Source: Chlorocebus sabaeus
Lineage: Eukaryota > Chordata > Mammalia > Primates > Cercopithecidae
DNA length: 64,000 nucleotides
Assembly (NCBI RefSeq): GCF_047675955.1
Contig: NC_132911.1
Coordinates: 22,032,565 to 22,096,564, forward strand
Direction: 5' to 3'
The notes below the pieces were generated by a model, which saw only the letters and a list, made by a program, of their open reading frames with translations, did no database searches and was not told the origin of the DNA. A program made the position numbers and the translations under genes. Below, one piece after another: positions 1-10,345 of this stretch. Numbering within the stretch: the first letter of the stretch is position 1; each line of letters begins with the position of its first letter.

Positions 1-1064
1 CATCAGATTAAAACAGATCAGTTATAAATTGGACTACATCAAAATTAAAAACTCTTGTACTGCAAATGGTGCTATCAAGAAAATGAAAAGACAACCCACA
101 GAATGGTTGAAAATGTTTTCAAATCATATATCTCCTAAGAGATTGGTATCTAGAAAATATACTCTTACAACTCAATAATAAGACAACCCAGTTAAAAATG
201 GGTAAAGAATTGAATTGACATTTTTCCCATGAAGACATACAAATGGCACATGAAATGATGTTTGACATCATTAGACATTCAGAAAATGCAAATCAAAACC
301 ACAATGGGATACCACTTCATAGTCGGTAGGATGGCTGTGAAAAGACAGCAGTTAATAAGAAGTGTTGATGAGAATGTGGAGAAATTGGGACCTTCTTAAC
401 ACTGCTGGTAGGAATGTAAAATGGAACAGCTGCTTTGGAAAACATTCTGACAGTTCTTCAAATGATGAAACATAGAGTTGACTTATTACTCAGCAATTCC
501 AGTCACAGCTACATACCCCACAAAGAAAAGAAAATATGTCCTCGCAAAAACTTGTACACAAGTGTTCATAAATGACATTCATCATAATAGCCCAAAATGG
601 CATTTTTATAATAGCCAAAAGGTGGAAAAAAGCAATTGTCCATAAACTAAACAAAATGTGATAAACACAATGGCATACTATTCAGCCATAAAAAGGAATG
701 AAATGCAGGTATACATGTGAACATAACTGAACCTTGAAAACATTATGTTAAGTGAAAGAAGTCAGTCACTACAGACCACATATTATATGATGCCATTCGT
801 ATGAAATGTCCAAAACAGACCAGTCTACAGAGAAAGTAGATTCGTGTTCGACTAGGATTGAGGGGAAGAGGTGAGGGAAGGAAATGGGAAGTGACTGCTA
901 ATAAGTGGGGGGTTTCTCATTGGGGTGATGAAAATATTCTAAGCACAGATTGCGGTGATGGTTGCACAACTCTATATTAAAACCTTTGACTTGTATACTT
1001 TAAACAAGTGAATTTTGTGGTATATGAATTCTATTTCAGTTAAGATGTTAAAAAGAAAAAAAAA
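1..1064 (+). mobile_element. LINE-1 3' fragment (old, 5'-truncated)
   Basis: The stretch reads like the end of L1 ORF2 followed by the 3'UTR: a 'ggactacatcaaaattaaaa' start, then 'aaatgcaaatcaaaaccaca' near 285-305, and an A-rich tail at 1050-1064. It is full of stops and cannot encode anything. It lies in a PPP3CC intron in the same orientation as the gene. The family call is from general knowledge of L1 sequence; the exact subfamily is not assigned and is probably L1M or L1PB age. Confidence 0.8.
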
Positions 1065-2437
1065 AGTTGAGGTAGTTTGATATGACTGTTTCTTATAATG
1101 GCCCTTACTGCAGGCTACTATCTTTATACCCAATGTGAATAATAATTCTAGGAGGGCCCCAAACAACGTAATATACACATTTTACCATGTAGCTTTTAAG
1201 CTTTAATTAGACCAACACTCAGTATACAGTTTTAGCAATGCTTTGTTCTCCCACTTCCTAACAGTGACATCAGTGATGTGGTGTTAGAAGGCATTGTAGC
1301 TTTCTTGTCAAGGGTATTTGTTCTACTTAAGGAGATTAGAGAGGGTGTGACAGTGATTTAATACATGCCTACCTATGGTTGACAAATGAAAGCACTTCGT
1401 AAGTAGATTCCAATTATCCATTTTTCACATTGCATTAGGCATTTAATGTTGTAGTTCTTTCCGTTTCTTTTCTCATATTGATATATAAAGCCTTGGGAAT
1501 AGCAGCATACTGTTACTGCTCATTATTCTTCCTTGCCTTCTTTTGGCAAATTGGTACTGGAGTAACTGACAGAGTTCTCCTAATAGGATCTTTCTTGCTG
1601 CACCCTGTACCTTTTCATATATTAGCGTTTTTACTGTCTGAGAAAGGAGATGCAAGGGAGTTCACCTGTTGGTACTAATTTTTAAGTTGCTTCCTTTTCC
1701 ATTGCTAAGAAAGAAGAGGGCTTTCTTAGTTATTGGCCTACTCTCTTGAACACTGTGTGGAAGCCATATGGATTGTAAACATCAGCCTCTGCTATATTTT
1801 TAAGCCCAGATGGGTACCCACATTTGCATTAGGAATTCAGTAGTTCTATGCTTTTGTTAACTTTGTACTCCACTCCTGGACAAGGAATAACCCTTCACAT
1901 GGAACCTATTTTTCGTCTCCTTCCAAATGCCAGTCTGCTGTTCAAAGGCCACTTTTTTTTTTTAATGAAGTAATTAATAGGACAGTTGGACTCCAAATAA
2001 GTCACTTGAGAGCAATAAGATGTAGTTGTAAATAAGCTTTTTGAATAGGACCCAGCAGTAGCTCATTTAATATCACCTGAGCTATTTTACAAACTAAGGA
2101 TTATTGTGATGTCAGACTATTTGATTCTACATGTTGTTTTGATATGTGGATGTCAAGATATAAAGTAGCAGTTGGCTATTTGAAATGAAGAGAGCAATGT
2201 TCAATGCCACCCGAAATGTTAAAAATATTAGAAACTCTCCCCACCCCATATTCCTCCCACCCCAATTGAGTCTCTCGCAATAATCTTCTCGCTTCTCTAA
2301 CTAGTTGACTTTCATTGTGGATGGGGATAGGCTAAAACTCGGGCCCCTGGGATGGCTGTGCTGCCAGCAGTGCTGTTGGTTTACTCACTCTTTTTCTGTC
2401 TTCATTTTTGCATGCTACTGCTCCTGCCCTCTTACAG
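1065..2437 (+). other. PPP3CC intron, no further element recognised
   Basis: AT-rich DNA between the L1 tail and the cassette exon. No exon coding for the residues that precede the cassette in calcineurin A was found here, so the upstream PPP3CC exons lie outside the window. A pyrimidine-rich tract and 'cttacag' acceptor close the intron at 2437. Confidence 0.6.
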
Positions 2438-2467
2438 CCACAGTAGAAGCGGTAGAGGCCCGGGAAG
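2438..2467 (+). CDS. PPP3CC: PPP3CC 30-nt cassette exon
   Basis: Exactly 30 bases between a good acceptor and a GT donor, keeping phase with the next exon, so including it adds ten residues without a frameshift. It is Glu/Ala/Val rich (TVEAVEARE) and sits just before the autoinhibitory exon. The same position is alternatively spliced in calcineurin A alpha and beta, which is family knowledge. Which isoform predominates cannot be read from DNA. Confidence 0.85.
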
Positions 2468-3772
2468 GTATGGCCATATTACTCTGATAGATGTGATCCA
2501 TGTGTCTGTGTACTGGTTTTTCAAAGCTTTATCAACATTTCAAATATTTTATTATTGCATCACCAGAACTGTAACAGTGAGAAAAGGAATAGTTGTTTCT
2601 AGGCATGTTAACGAAGCAGGTGTTTCCTTTGTGTCCTATCTTTGCATTAATTTTAAATAACCTTCACCACAGCTACAGTTTTGTGTTTTTTTTTTCTGGG
2701 CTCTATCAGCTTTAATACAATGGCAGAAGCTTAAGCAGCTGGTCATGAGAGGTCAAGTGGTTTACTTCTGTATCCCTTCCATGTACAAGAGACATCCATT
2801 TGATTCTAAAGAGAGCCAAATAGGTCAGCCTCTTCAACGATTCTAAAAGATTTCAAGAGCAGAGGCAGAAGTAGACTGGAATTTAGTTCATTTCTGAGGT
2901 TGCCCTAAGGTAGGCAAGTTAAATTAACTTTGTTTCTGTGAAAACCATTGGAATTGATAAATTTGTATTATACATGTAATTGTTTTATTAGGTAAGATGG
3001 TTCAAAATGGGAATGCCTTTCTTTGGTGATACAAAAGTTGAATCAGAAAGAAAATATCTAGAAGCTATTTTTAAGTTTTTAACTTATGTACAGCTCCTGG
3101 TTGTGCAAGATAAAAAGCTGTCCTAAACAAAAAGATTAGCTCTTTTGTTACCTGTTTTTGGTGTGGTCTATGTGGTCTTTGTGCTAAAAGCAACTACCTG
3201 GGTTCAACTTGTTCAGTTATTCTAGGGTTGCCTTTGTTCTAGCATTGCGTATGTTTGTAGTGCATAAGACACTCTTTCTTAAATGTATTGGGGCCCAGTA
3301 AGTACTTGTTAGCTTTTTGTTAGGTATATGTCTACCATGATTATGCATATAGAGCTTTTATGAAAATTTCTTTCACAATTTCAGCTGCCCTTTGGGCTTT
3401 AAGGAAGCAGTAGCTTCAGACAAGACCGATTCAGGCAAACATTGCCCATGACTTTCACCAGACATGTGCTTCATAGCCACCTTTCTGTGTGTTTCTCTAG
3501 GAGGTTGCTGTGTGCTAAGAAACTTTTTAAGCTTGTTGCTTTGCTGCCTAATTGAGCTCTCTCCACCTGCTTCCTGTTTTTCTGTAGCCATCAGAGGGTT
3601 CTCGCTTCAGCACAAGATCCGGAGTTTTGAAGAAGCACGAGGTCTGGACCGAATTAATGAACGAATGCCACCCCGAAAAGATAGCATACACGCGGATGGG
3701 CCAGTGAAATCTGTAACCTCAGCACACTCACATGCTGCACACAGGAGCGACCAAGGGAAGAAAGCCCAGTAA
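2438..3772 (+). CDS. PPP3CC: Calcineurin A gamma catalytic subunit, 3' coding exons (partial)
   Basis: Last two coding exons of the Ca2+/calmodulin-dependent Ser/Thr phosphatase catalytic subunit. The exon at 2438-2467 is 30 bases, in frame, and encodes TVEAVEARE plus split codons. It is flanked by 'cttacag' and 'gtatgg', and matches the small cassette exon that calcineurin A genes include or skip. The exon at 3588-3772 follows 'ttctgtag' and encodes IRGFSLQHK, then the autoinhibitory segment (SFEEARGLDRINERMPPR) that blocks the active site until calmodulin binds, then a His/Ser-rich tail ending GKKAQ with TAA at 3770. The split codon G|CC is kept whether or not the cassette is used. The phosphatase core and calmodulin-binding exons are upstream of the window. 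From memory the human protein ends GKKAHS, so the extreme tail may differ here. Confidence 0.92.
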
Positions 3773-3821
3773 TGACTTCAAGTCCTGCCGTGGCTCAGGT
3801 GGATCTAAAACTCAAGAACAA

Positions 3822-3840
3822 ATTTTATTTATTTATTATT
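3822..3840 (+). promoter_or_regulatory. AU-rich element in PPP3CC 3'UTR
   Basis: The run 'ttttatttatttattatt' contains overlapping ATTTA pentamers and the TTATTTATT nonamer, the class of element bound by mRNA-stability factors such as TTP and HuR. Position 50 bases after the stop codon places it in every 3'UTR isoform. The function is inferred from the motif alone. Confidence 0.5.
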
Positions 3841-4071
3841 GGAAAATGAAAAGCAACTCAAACAATTTCAACCTGGAGGTGCATTTATAATTCAGTCTGC
3901 ATTTATTCTGTAAAAAAGTGACTGTTTTATAAATTCTTTTAATTTATGTTCAATATATATAAAAAGTGCATCTGTTTTGTTTTTCCCTTTTTTCTCCATA
4001 ATTTTAAAAAATGAATCTGATTGTTGTCAACACATTTGTGAAGTCTTGTGCTACAAAGGGGAACTTCCCCT

Positions 4072-4077
4072 AATAAA
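4072..4077 (+). terminator. Proximal poly(A) signal, PPP3CC
   Basis: AATAAA in 'cctaataaaaggg'. It could produce a transcript about 100 bases shorter than the distal signal. Confidence 0.5.
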
Positions 4078-4170
4078 AGGGCCTTGGAAACCTGCTGGGT
4101 TTCTGACTTGAACTAGTCAGTCTTCATTATTGTTTTTTGGAAGTTAATGTCTTGTCTTTCATGTAAGACT

Positions 4171-4176
4171 AATAAA
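4171..4176 (+). terminator. Distal poly(A) signal, PPP3CC
   Basis: AATAAA in 'gactaataaactttt', followed about 20-30 bases later by a T-rich tract, the normal layout of a vertebrate cleavage site. Confidence 0.7.
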
Positions 4177-6593
4177 CTTTTCAAATGCAAGAAGATTTTT
4201 TTCCTTTTCATTTTTTTCCTTTCTGCTGGGTGCCATTGAAGAAAGTCCTCTTAGATTTCAATGGCTAAAACTGCTTCTCTTCTTATGGGAAACTGGATCA
4301 TAGTAGAACTTCAAAGTGAATAACCCAAACCCAGTGATTTTAAGGGCAAAGGGAAATGTTTTCCATAATAACCTACTTTTTCTGGACTCTCAGTTCCTTT
4401 AAATATGTTCTAGTAAAACAAAATTAAAAATAACAAGGGATGTTCTTAGAGTTACTTAAAATTTGTTCATCTGACCATGGGCATGAATGGTTTAAATTTC
4501 CTTAGAACTTTGGAGGAGAAATATTTTCAGAAAGCTTTCACAGTTGCCAGATTCTTTTGCTTTCATTTTTGAACCCCAGGTGACTTCTGTAAAGGAAGTC
4601 ACTTTCTAAATATTTGATAAATGCCCTCAATAGCACCTTCTACAGCAGGATGTATATACGCCCTTCTAGGCTGTTGGCATCAGCTCTCGCATCTGCCTTC
4701 CCATCGTCCTTCTGTTGTTCCCTGTCAGTATTACTGAAACCAGCTGGGGTAGTAGAAACTGACAAGAGTTCAATGGTCTCCTTGTGAATTGAAGGTCTTG
4801 CTAAAGGACATTGGATAAGTGAGGATTTCCTGTCTTCTATATCAGTTACTCTTTAGGTTGAATGGTATTTCAGCCTCCATTAGCATATTTTGAAATGCAA
4901 AAAACAAGTGTTCAGATGTAGCTTGTGTATTATTTTCCCTTAGTTTGATTTTCAAGTCACAACTAACTAGTGAAGAAAATTTTGGGGCAACTTAGGCTCC
5001 CATTTTGGCCAGCCTCATCTCAGGAGCCGGGTCATAATACTCATTGGTCAGCTCTGCAATGAATGTACATGCCTGAGAACATTACATCAGAGCATGGAAC
5101 ATGCACATTTATGGCATTCCTTAGTGTTATTTGTGATGTGGCAGTCTAGCACTAAAGCAAGTATTTCAGACAGTAATACGTCATATTGGGAGTTTCCAGG
5201 AAACCAGAAAAACAAAGAACAACATAATTTTGGTGGGTTTTTTTTTCCCCAAAAAACTATACTTTTCATTAGAAGAATGAAGACTTAGCCCATCTATCTC
5301 TGTTTTCCTATACCTTTTTTCTAACAGTTCCTGATTTGTTTATGGCAGAAATCAAAGCACTCTTAGGGATTGGAATCTGCCTGCATGGATTGCTCCGTTA
5401 ATAAAAAGATAGGAAGGAGATAAAGGATCTCTGAATGGGTTGTGAGTAAAACCTGTGAAAGAAGGGAGAAAAAGTCTCTAGTAACTGTCTTTTCCTGATT
5501 GTCATTGAACCTAAATCGGGTATTAAGCACCTAGATATCCTTATGTTCCTTTCTCTTCCAATCCTAGGATTAGAAAAGATCCTGTCTTTGGAAATTTCAC
5601 TGATGAAAGTCATTCCACATGACAGATTGCAGAGTTGCTAGTACCTTATCCCTTTCTCCTTTTCATTAAGGCTGTTGTTACACATATACAATCCACAGGG
5701 AGAAACCACTCTTACAGGCCTCCATCAGCAGGCAGTAGTAGGAATAGTTACTGTAAATCCTTATAAGCAAAAAATAATAGTTTGTTAGGGATGATTATTT
5801 AGGAATGGCTTCACTATTGTCTCAAAAAGCAGAATGATAAAGCAAGTTTCCTTGACAGAAGCATCACAAAATTATATACAGTACTTCACTGGTTCCCTCT
5901 GAGCTGTCGAGGAATCAGCCAGAGTAGAGAGGTTATGTGGTCCTGGTTCAAGAAAACCTGAGTGAGTTTTAGAGCAGCACTAACTCTTAAGAGGAGGCTA
6001 GATTTGAAAAGTCTGTTGAATTCTAAAGGTAAAGTTATCCCTTCCGTTGTGTAGCTGTTTTAATGTAAACAACAGCTTCCAAGGTGGCTGGACCCCTGCC
6101 CTGGGTTTGCTCTCCGGCTACTTTTCCTGCCTAGGGCCATGATTAAACAGACATTTTAACTGCTGTTAAAGCTCTGCAGTCTTGGTGTTTTCAAAGTCTC
6201 TTCTGTTTTATTGCATGTTTCCCCCTGTGTGTGCGTAAAGATACTATAAACAGTTTTATTGTGTTCTCGGTCACAGGACCTTCCTTGTGGAAGGCCCACA
6301 GGGACCTTCTTTTTCTGCAACTTCTCCCATTTAGGAAAACAAAAACAAACAATTTCCCAGGCATGTCAGGACTCCTTTGTAAACTTTTCTGAAATACCAT
6401 TTTGAAAATGATGCTTCACATGGAGCCAGTTTCTCACTTTTGGTGACATACATATCACAGGACATTTAAATCGATCGGATGATTATTTCTTTTAAAAATT
6501 TGAAAACTCATCTAATGTAAGTTCAAAACATATATCCCTTTTTGATTTCTGTGTTCTGAATGTTTAGAACAAAAGCAAAACAATAAGCCAAGG

Positions 6594-6652
6594 GTGTGTG
6601 TGTGTGTGTATATATGTGTGTGTGTATGTGTGTGTGTGTGTGTGTGTGTGTC
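6594..6652. repeat. TG/TA microsatellite
   Basis: Almost pure (TG)n interrupted once by 'tatatatg' and once by 'tatg'. Purine-pyrimidine alternation of this kind can adopt Z-DNA and is usually length-polymorphic. Confidence 0.95.
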
Positions 6653-7402
6653 TTTAATAGAATGCTAAAACAAAAATAGCCTCCGTTTTCCTTAAAATCT
6701 CAAAGTGACACTTTGGTTACAAGTAGAGACATTGCTGATTTGCTGGTCTTTTGTGACTGGATATTGATTGGCAAGGTAAGAATTGCTTATCATACTCTGA
6801 TGAGCTTGATACTGCTCCTTGCCTAGGAGTAAAAGACAGCCTCTCCAGCAACATCAGTATTTTTCATGTCTTTCGTTGCCTTTTTTGGTTCTTCCATGAA
6901 CAATTCAGTGAGGCAAGTTTCTATCAATAGCAAAGATTTGCCACCTTAAGTTTAGCTTTCTTTGCTGTCCTGATAACTTAGGGATGATTTCCTGATTGAC
7001 ATTGTTCAAAATAGGAAGAGAGAAACCTCTATGTGTTTTGTCAGTAGACTATTGTTGAATGTCATTAAGGAGCAAGGGTAAGATTTTTAAAAACTGGATA
7101 ACTTTGGGGCCTTTTTAGCCTTTTTGGCATTGTTCCTTAGATCCTCTACTCTCTGAGTGCTTTAAAAACACACAGTTTGAGGTGCAGCTGATCTCTATAG
7201 GAAAAATATAAGCCATGCCTGCATGAGACACAGCTAGGCTTGCTGTTCATGGTCATTACTCAAGAGTCTCTCTAGCCTCAGAATGAGTAAGGCTAAAATC
7301 TGTTCCCTTTACCCTGCCCTATTTTATGTAAATAAATAAATCTCCAAAATTTTCTACTGTACCATATCTATAAAGTTTAAGTTCTTAAGAATTTTCATCC
7401 AA

Positions 7403-7690
7403 GCTGGGCACGGTGGCTCACGCCTGTAATCCCAGCACTTTGGGAGGCTGAGGCCAGTGGATCACGACGTCAGGAGATTGAGACCATCCTAGCCAACATG
7501 GTGAAACCCTGTCTCTACTAAAAATATAAAAATTAGCTGGGTGTGGTGGTGCATGCCTGTAATCCCAGCTACTTGGGAGGCTGAGGCAGGAGAATCGCTT
7601 GAACCAGAGAGTTGGAGGTTGCAGTGAGCTGAGATCACACTGTTGCACTCCAGCCTGGTAGACAGAGCAAGACTCCATCTCAAAAGAAAA
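7403..7690 (+). mobile_element. Alu SINE, full length, sense
   Basis: Starts 'gctgggcacggtggctcacg' and ends after 'gactccatctcaaaa'. Imperfect target-site duplications flank it: 'gaattttcatcc' before and 'gaatttttatcc' after. The Alu-derived frames on the opposite strand are not genes. Confidence 0.95.
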
Positions 7691-10040
7691 TGAATTTTTA
7701 TCCTGACCAATCTGGGTGACCAATCAGTTAAATTGGTTTAGGAAGAACTTGCCCTAGATTGGTTGATGCATAATTTTTATTTTTACTAATTATTGGGTTT
7801 TTCTCTCTGATCTCTGCATTGAAAATTATTTCCTAAGCCATAAAGATTTGTGGAGGTACCATTCTAGAATCCCCAATGTTTATTCTAGTTGTTATAGTAA
7901 CAGTGGAACCCAAGTTTCTCCTAAAGCATAACTCAGCTTTCCTTGCCCAGGCAGAAAAGATATCAGAGGGAGGGTGAACTCAGGGCCCATCTGTGGGTAT
8001 GGGCTCCAATTTCCTAAATTGTCTGTGGTTATAACCATGGCTTCCACCTTGTCTGGCACCCGGTCCACATCTTTTCTGAGATCTGCTAGAAGGTGAGTAA
8101 AGGACAGCATAGGAAGGCCCAACAGTGGATTGAGGAGGGTCGGGTTATCTGGAGGACAGGGCCCAAAACTGGCTTCCCACAGTCCCTTTCAGTATTGCTG
8201 TGATGAGATGCCTGGAGGAAGGCTGTCAGAAAGAGCAGATGTGTGTAGAGGAAGAAAGTTGTGTAGTGGAAGGACAGTGTTGTTTACTCTTATCTTGAGT
8301 GTGAGTAGAGAACTGTATTAACAATAGGGCTTTGTGCCATTGACAGAGTGTGAAAGAGGGAGCCTATATTACATTGGGGCTTGGGACCTGACCTGCCTAT
8401 ATCTAGCCAGCCAGAGTGAATGGGGTCAGTGTTAGCTGCCTTCATCTATGCAGTCACAAAGGTAAAGATGATACTGGAGAGTATATTCCCTCCCAGGAGG
8501 CCCTGGCCTCCCACCCCTGCCACCTTGGCAAGACCTGCTAAATAACACCTTTGTCTGAGACAGGGTTATGCCTCATCTCTTCTATGCCCTCATGACAAGT
8601 CTAGGTGGCTTCAGATCAAGAAGCGAGGCCGTGGAGGTGGACTGTCCCTCTGAGTGGCTCTAAAGTAGGGCCCAGCACACTGCCTTCCAGTAAGTTCTTG
8701 CCCACATTCCTTCATTCCCTTGAGGTAGATGTCTCCAAATACTCTTAACATGAAATGCATGTAATGAGGAGCAGGCCTATCATAGATCTTGATTTGGGGC
8801 AATAAAGATATGTTTTTGTCACAGAACTTTTGAGGATGACATTGTAAATCCCTAACTTTTCTTTTCTTGGTGCATGGTGACCCCAATAGCTGTTTTTTTC
8901 CAATAGATCTGTCAGCAGACATTTTCCAAGAAGGGGTCCCAGTATTCCTTCCTAAATGGTGAGGTGGTCAGATGTCAGACTAACTGGTGGTGTGATATTT
9001 TTTTCAAGGTTCTTCTGAATGATGGATTATTTGCTTGTGCTTAGAGATTGCCTACTTTTTCTTGCTTTCAGTTATGTTGAAGAAAGTGGGGGAAATGTTG
9101 CTTTTGGCCAAAATCATCTAATGTCTTTTTTGTGAACAAGAAATTAATTTGTTAGGACTTTTGACTATAAATTAGAGGTCATCTTAAGATTTTAAAAAAA
9201 GAAGAAAACACCCTTAAAATTAAATGAAAACTGTATTGGCTCCCTGTGTCTTTATTTCCTGTATTTTCTGGTGGAGGTACTTATATTTGGCCTTTACTCA
9301 TTTAACAATTCCAGAGTCCAGGAGAAAGCCTGGCTTTTGATATCTGGTCTCTGACGATGCCAAGGAATTCTCCTCCCAAGGGAGGGAATCCCATCGCAAG
9401 AAAAAGGACCTCTTTCTTTCCTCTCTCCAGCCCTTTCGTTTTAAAGCAGCTATGGTGGCCACACCGTGTTTCTGTTTCTCCCAACTCAGAATCCACTCCC
9501 CAACCCTGGCCTCCTTCTTGCTCAAGTCCCAGCCCCCTCTGCAGCTTCTCCAATAGAGGCCGCTACTTGAAGAAAAGGAATAAAGACATCCCAGAAAACA
9601 TACATTCTTTACCAAGGATAAAAACAGTTTTGTATTCTTGTAATTTAATGACCGTGCATGTGATCCTAATAATAGACATGGTGAATTCCATCTTGGAGAA
9701 GTCAAGGCAGCCAAAGAGGATTTGAACGTAGAGCTGGCCCACCAAGAACGGGAAGTGTCAGACTAGCCTTTTCATTCCTCTGAAAAGTAGAAATATGAGG
9801 TGCTGTGGGTTCACAAGGAAAAACAAGCTCCCCTGCGCAAGTGGGGAATTGGGGATACAGAAAGCCAGGGCCCTGGAGAGTAAAGTGTGTCAGTGATGGG
9901 ACCTCTACAGGTTATGGCAGTACAGGTAGAAGGGCTAAATCCAGCACTGCCAGGCCCCAGTGAGGTGACTTTTACGCTAAATACAGCCACGTTAAGGGCC
10001 ACAGTGCAGTTTACAGGCCAGAAAACAGGCCCAGGTTTCT

Positions 10041-10345
10041 TTTTTTTTTTTTTTTTTTGAGACGGAATCTCGCTCTGTGGCCCAAACTGGAGTGCAGTGG
10101 CCAGATCTCAGCTCACTGCAAGCTCCGCCTTTCGGGTTAACGCCATTCCCCTGCCTCAGCCTCCCGAATAGCTGGGACTATAGGCGCCCGCCACCTCACC
10201 CGGCTAGTTTTTTGTATTTTTTTTTTTAGTAGAGATGGGGTTTCACCGGGTTAGCCAGGATGGTCTCGATCTCCTGACCTTGTGATCCGCCTGTCTTGGC
10301 CTCCCAAAGTGCTGGGATTACAGGCTTGAGCCACCGCTCCCGGCC
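10041..10345 (-). mobile_element. Young Alu (AluYR-like), antisense
   Basis: T-tail, then 'gagacggaatctcgctctg', ending 'ccaccgctcccggcc'. It is bounded by perfect 16-base duplications 'acaggcccaggtttct' at 10025-10040 and 10346-10361. The variants 'ggctagttttttgta' and 'aggcttgagccaccg' are those I associate with Old World monkey AluYR copies. Confidence 0.93.

Larger units (their letters stand above)
3773..4195 (+). other. PPP3CC: PPP3CC 3' untranslated region
   Basis: AT-rich sequence from the stop codon to just past two canonical AATAAA signals at 4072-4077 and 4171-4176. The second is followed by a T-rich downstream element ('tttttttcc' near 4195) and is the likelier main cleavage signal. 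An AU-rich element lies near the start of the UTR. Confidence 0.75.

Noticed and set aside
1..1064. Possible functional LINE-1 ORF2 end.
   Set aside because: Only the 3' end is present and it has many stops and indels. It is a dead fragment.
7418..7723. A minus-strand 101-codon frame with an apparently familiar protein text.
   Set aside because: It is the translated antisense strand of an Alu, which often matches hypothetical protein entries. The same applies to the frames at 20984-21514, 30973-31458, 36191-36463, 46576-46848 and 55325-55789.
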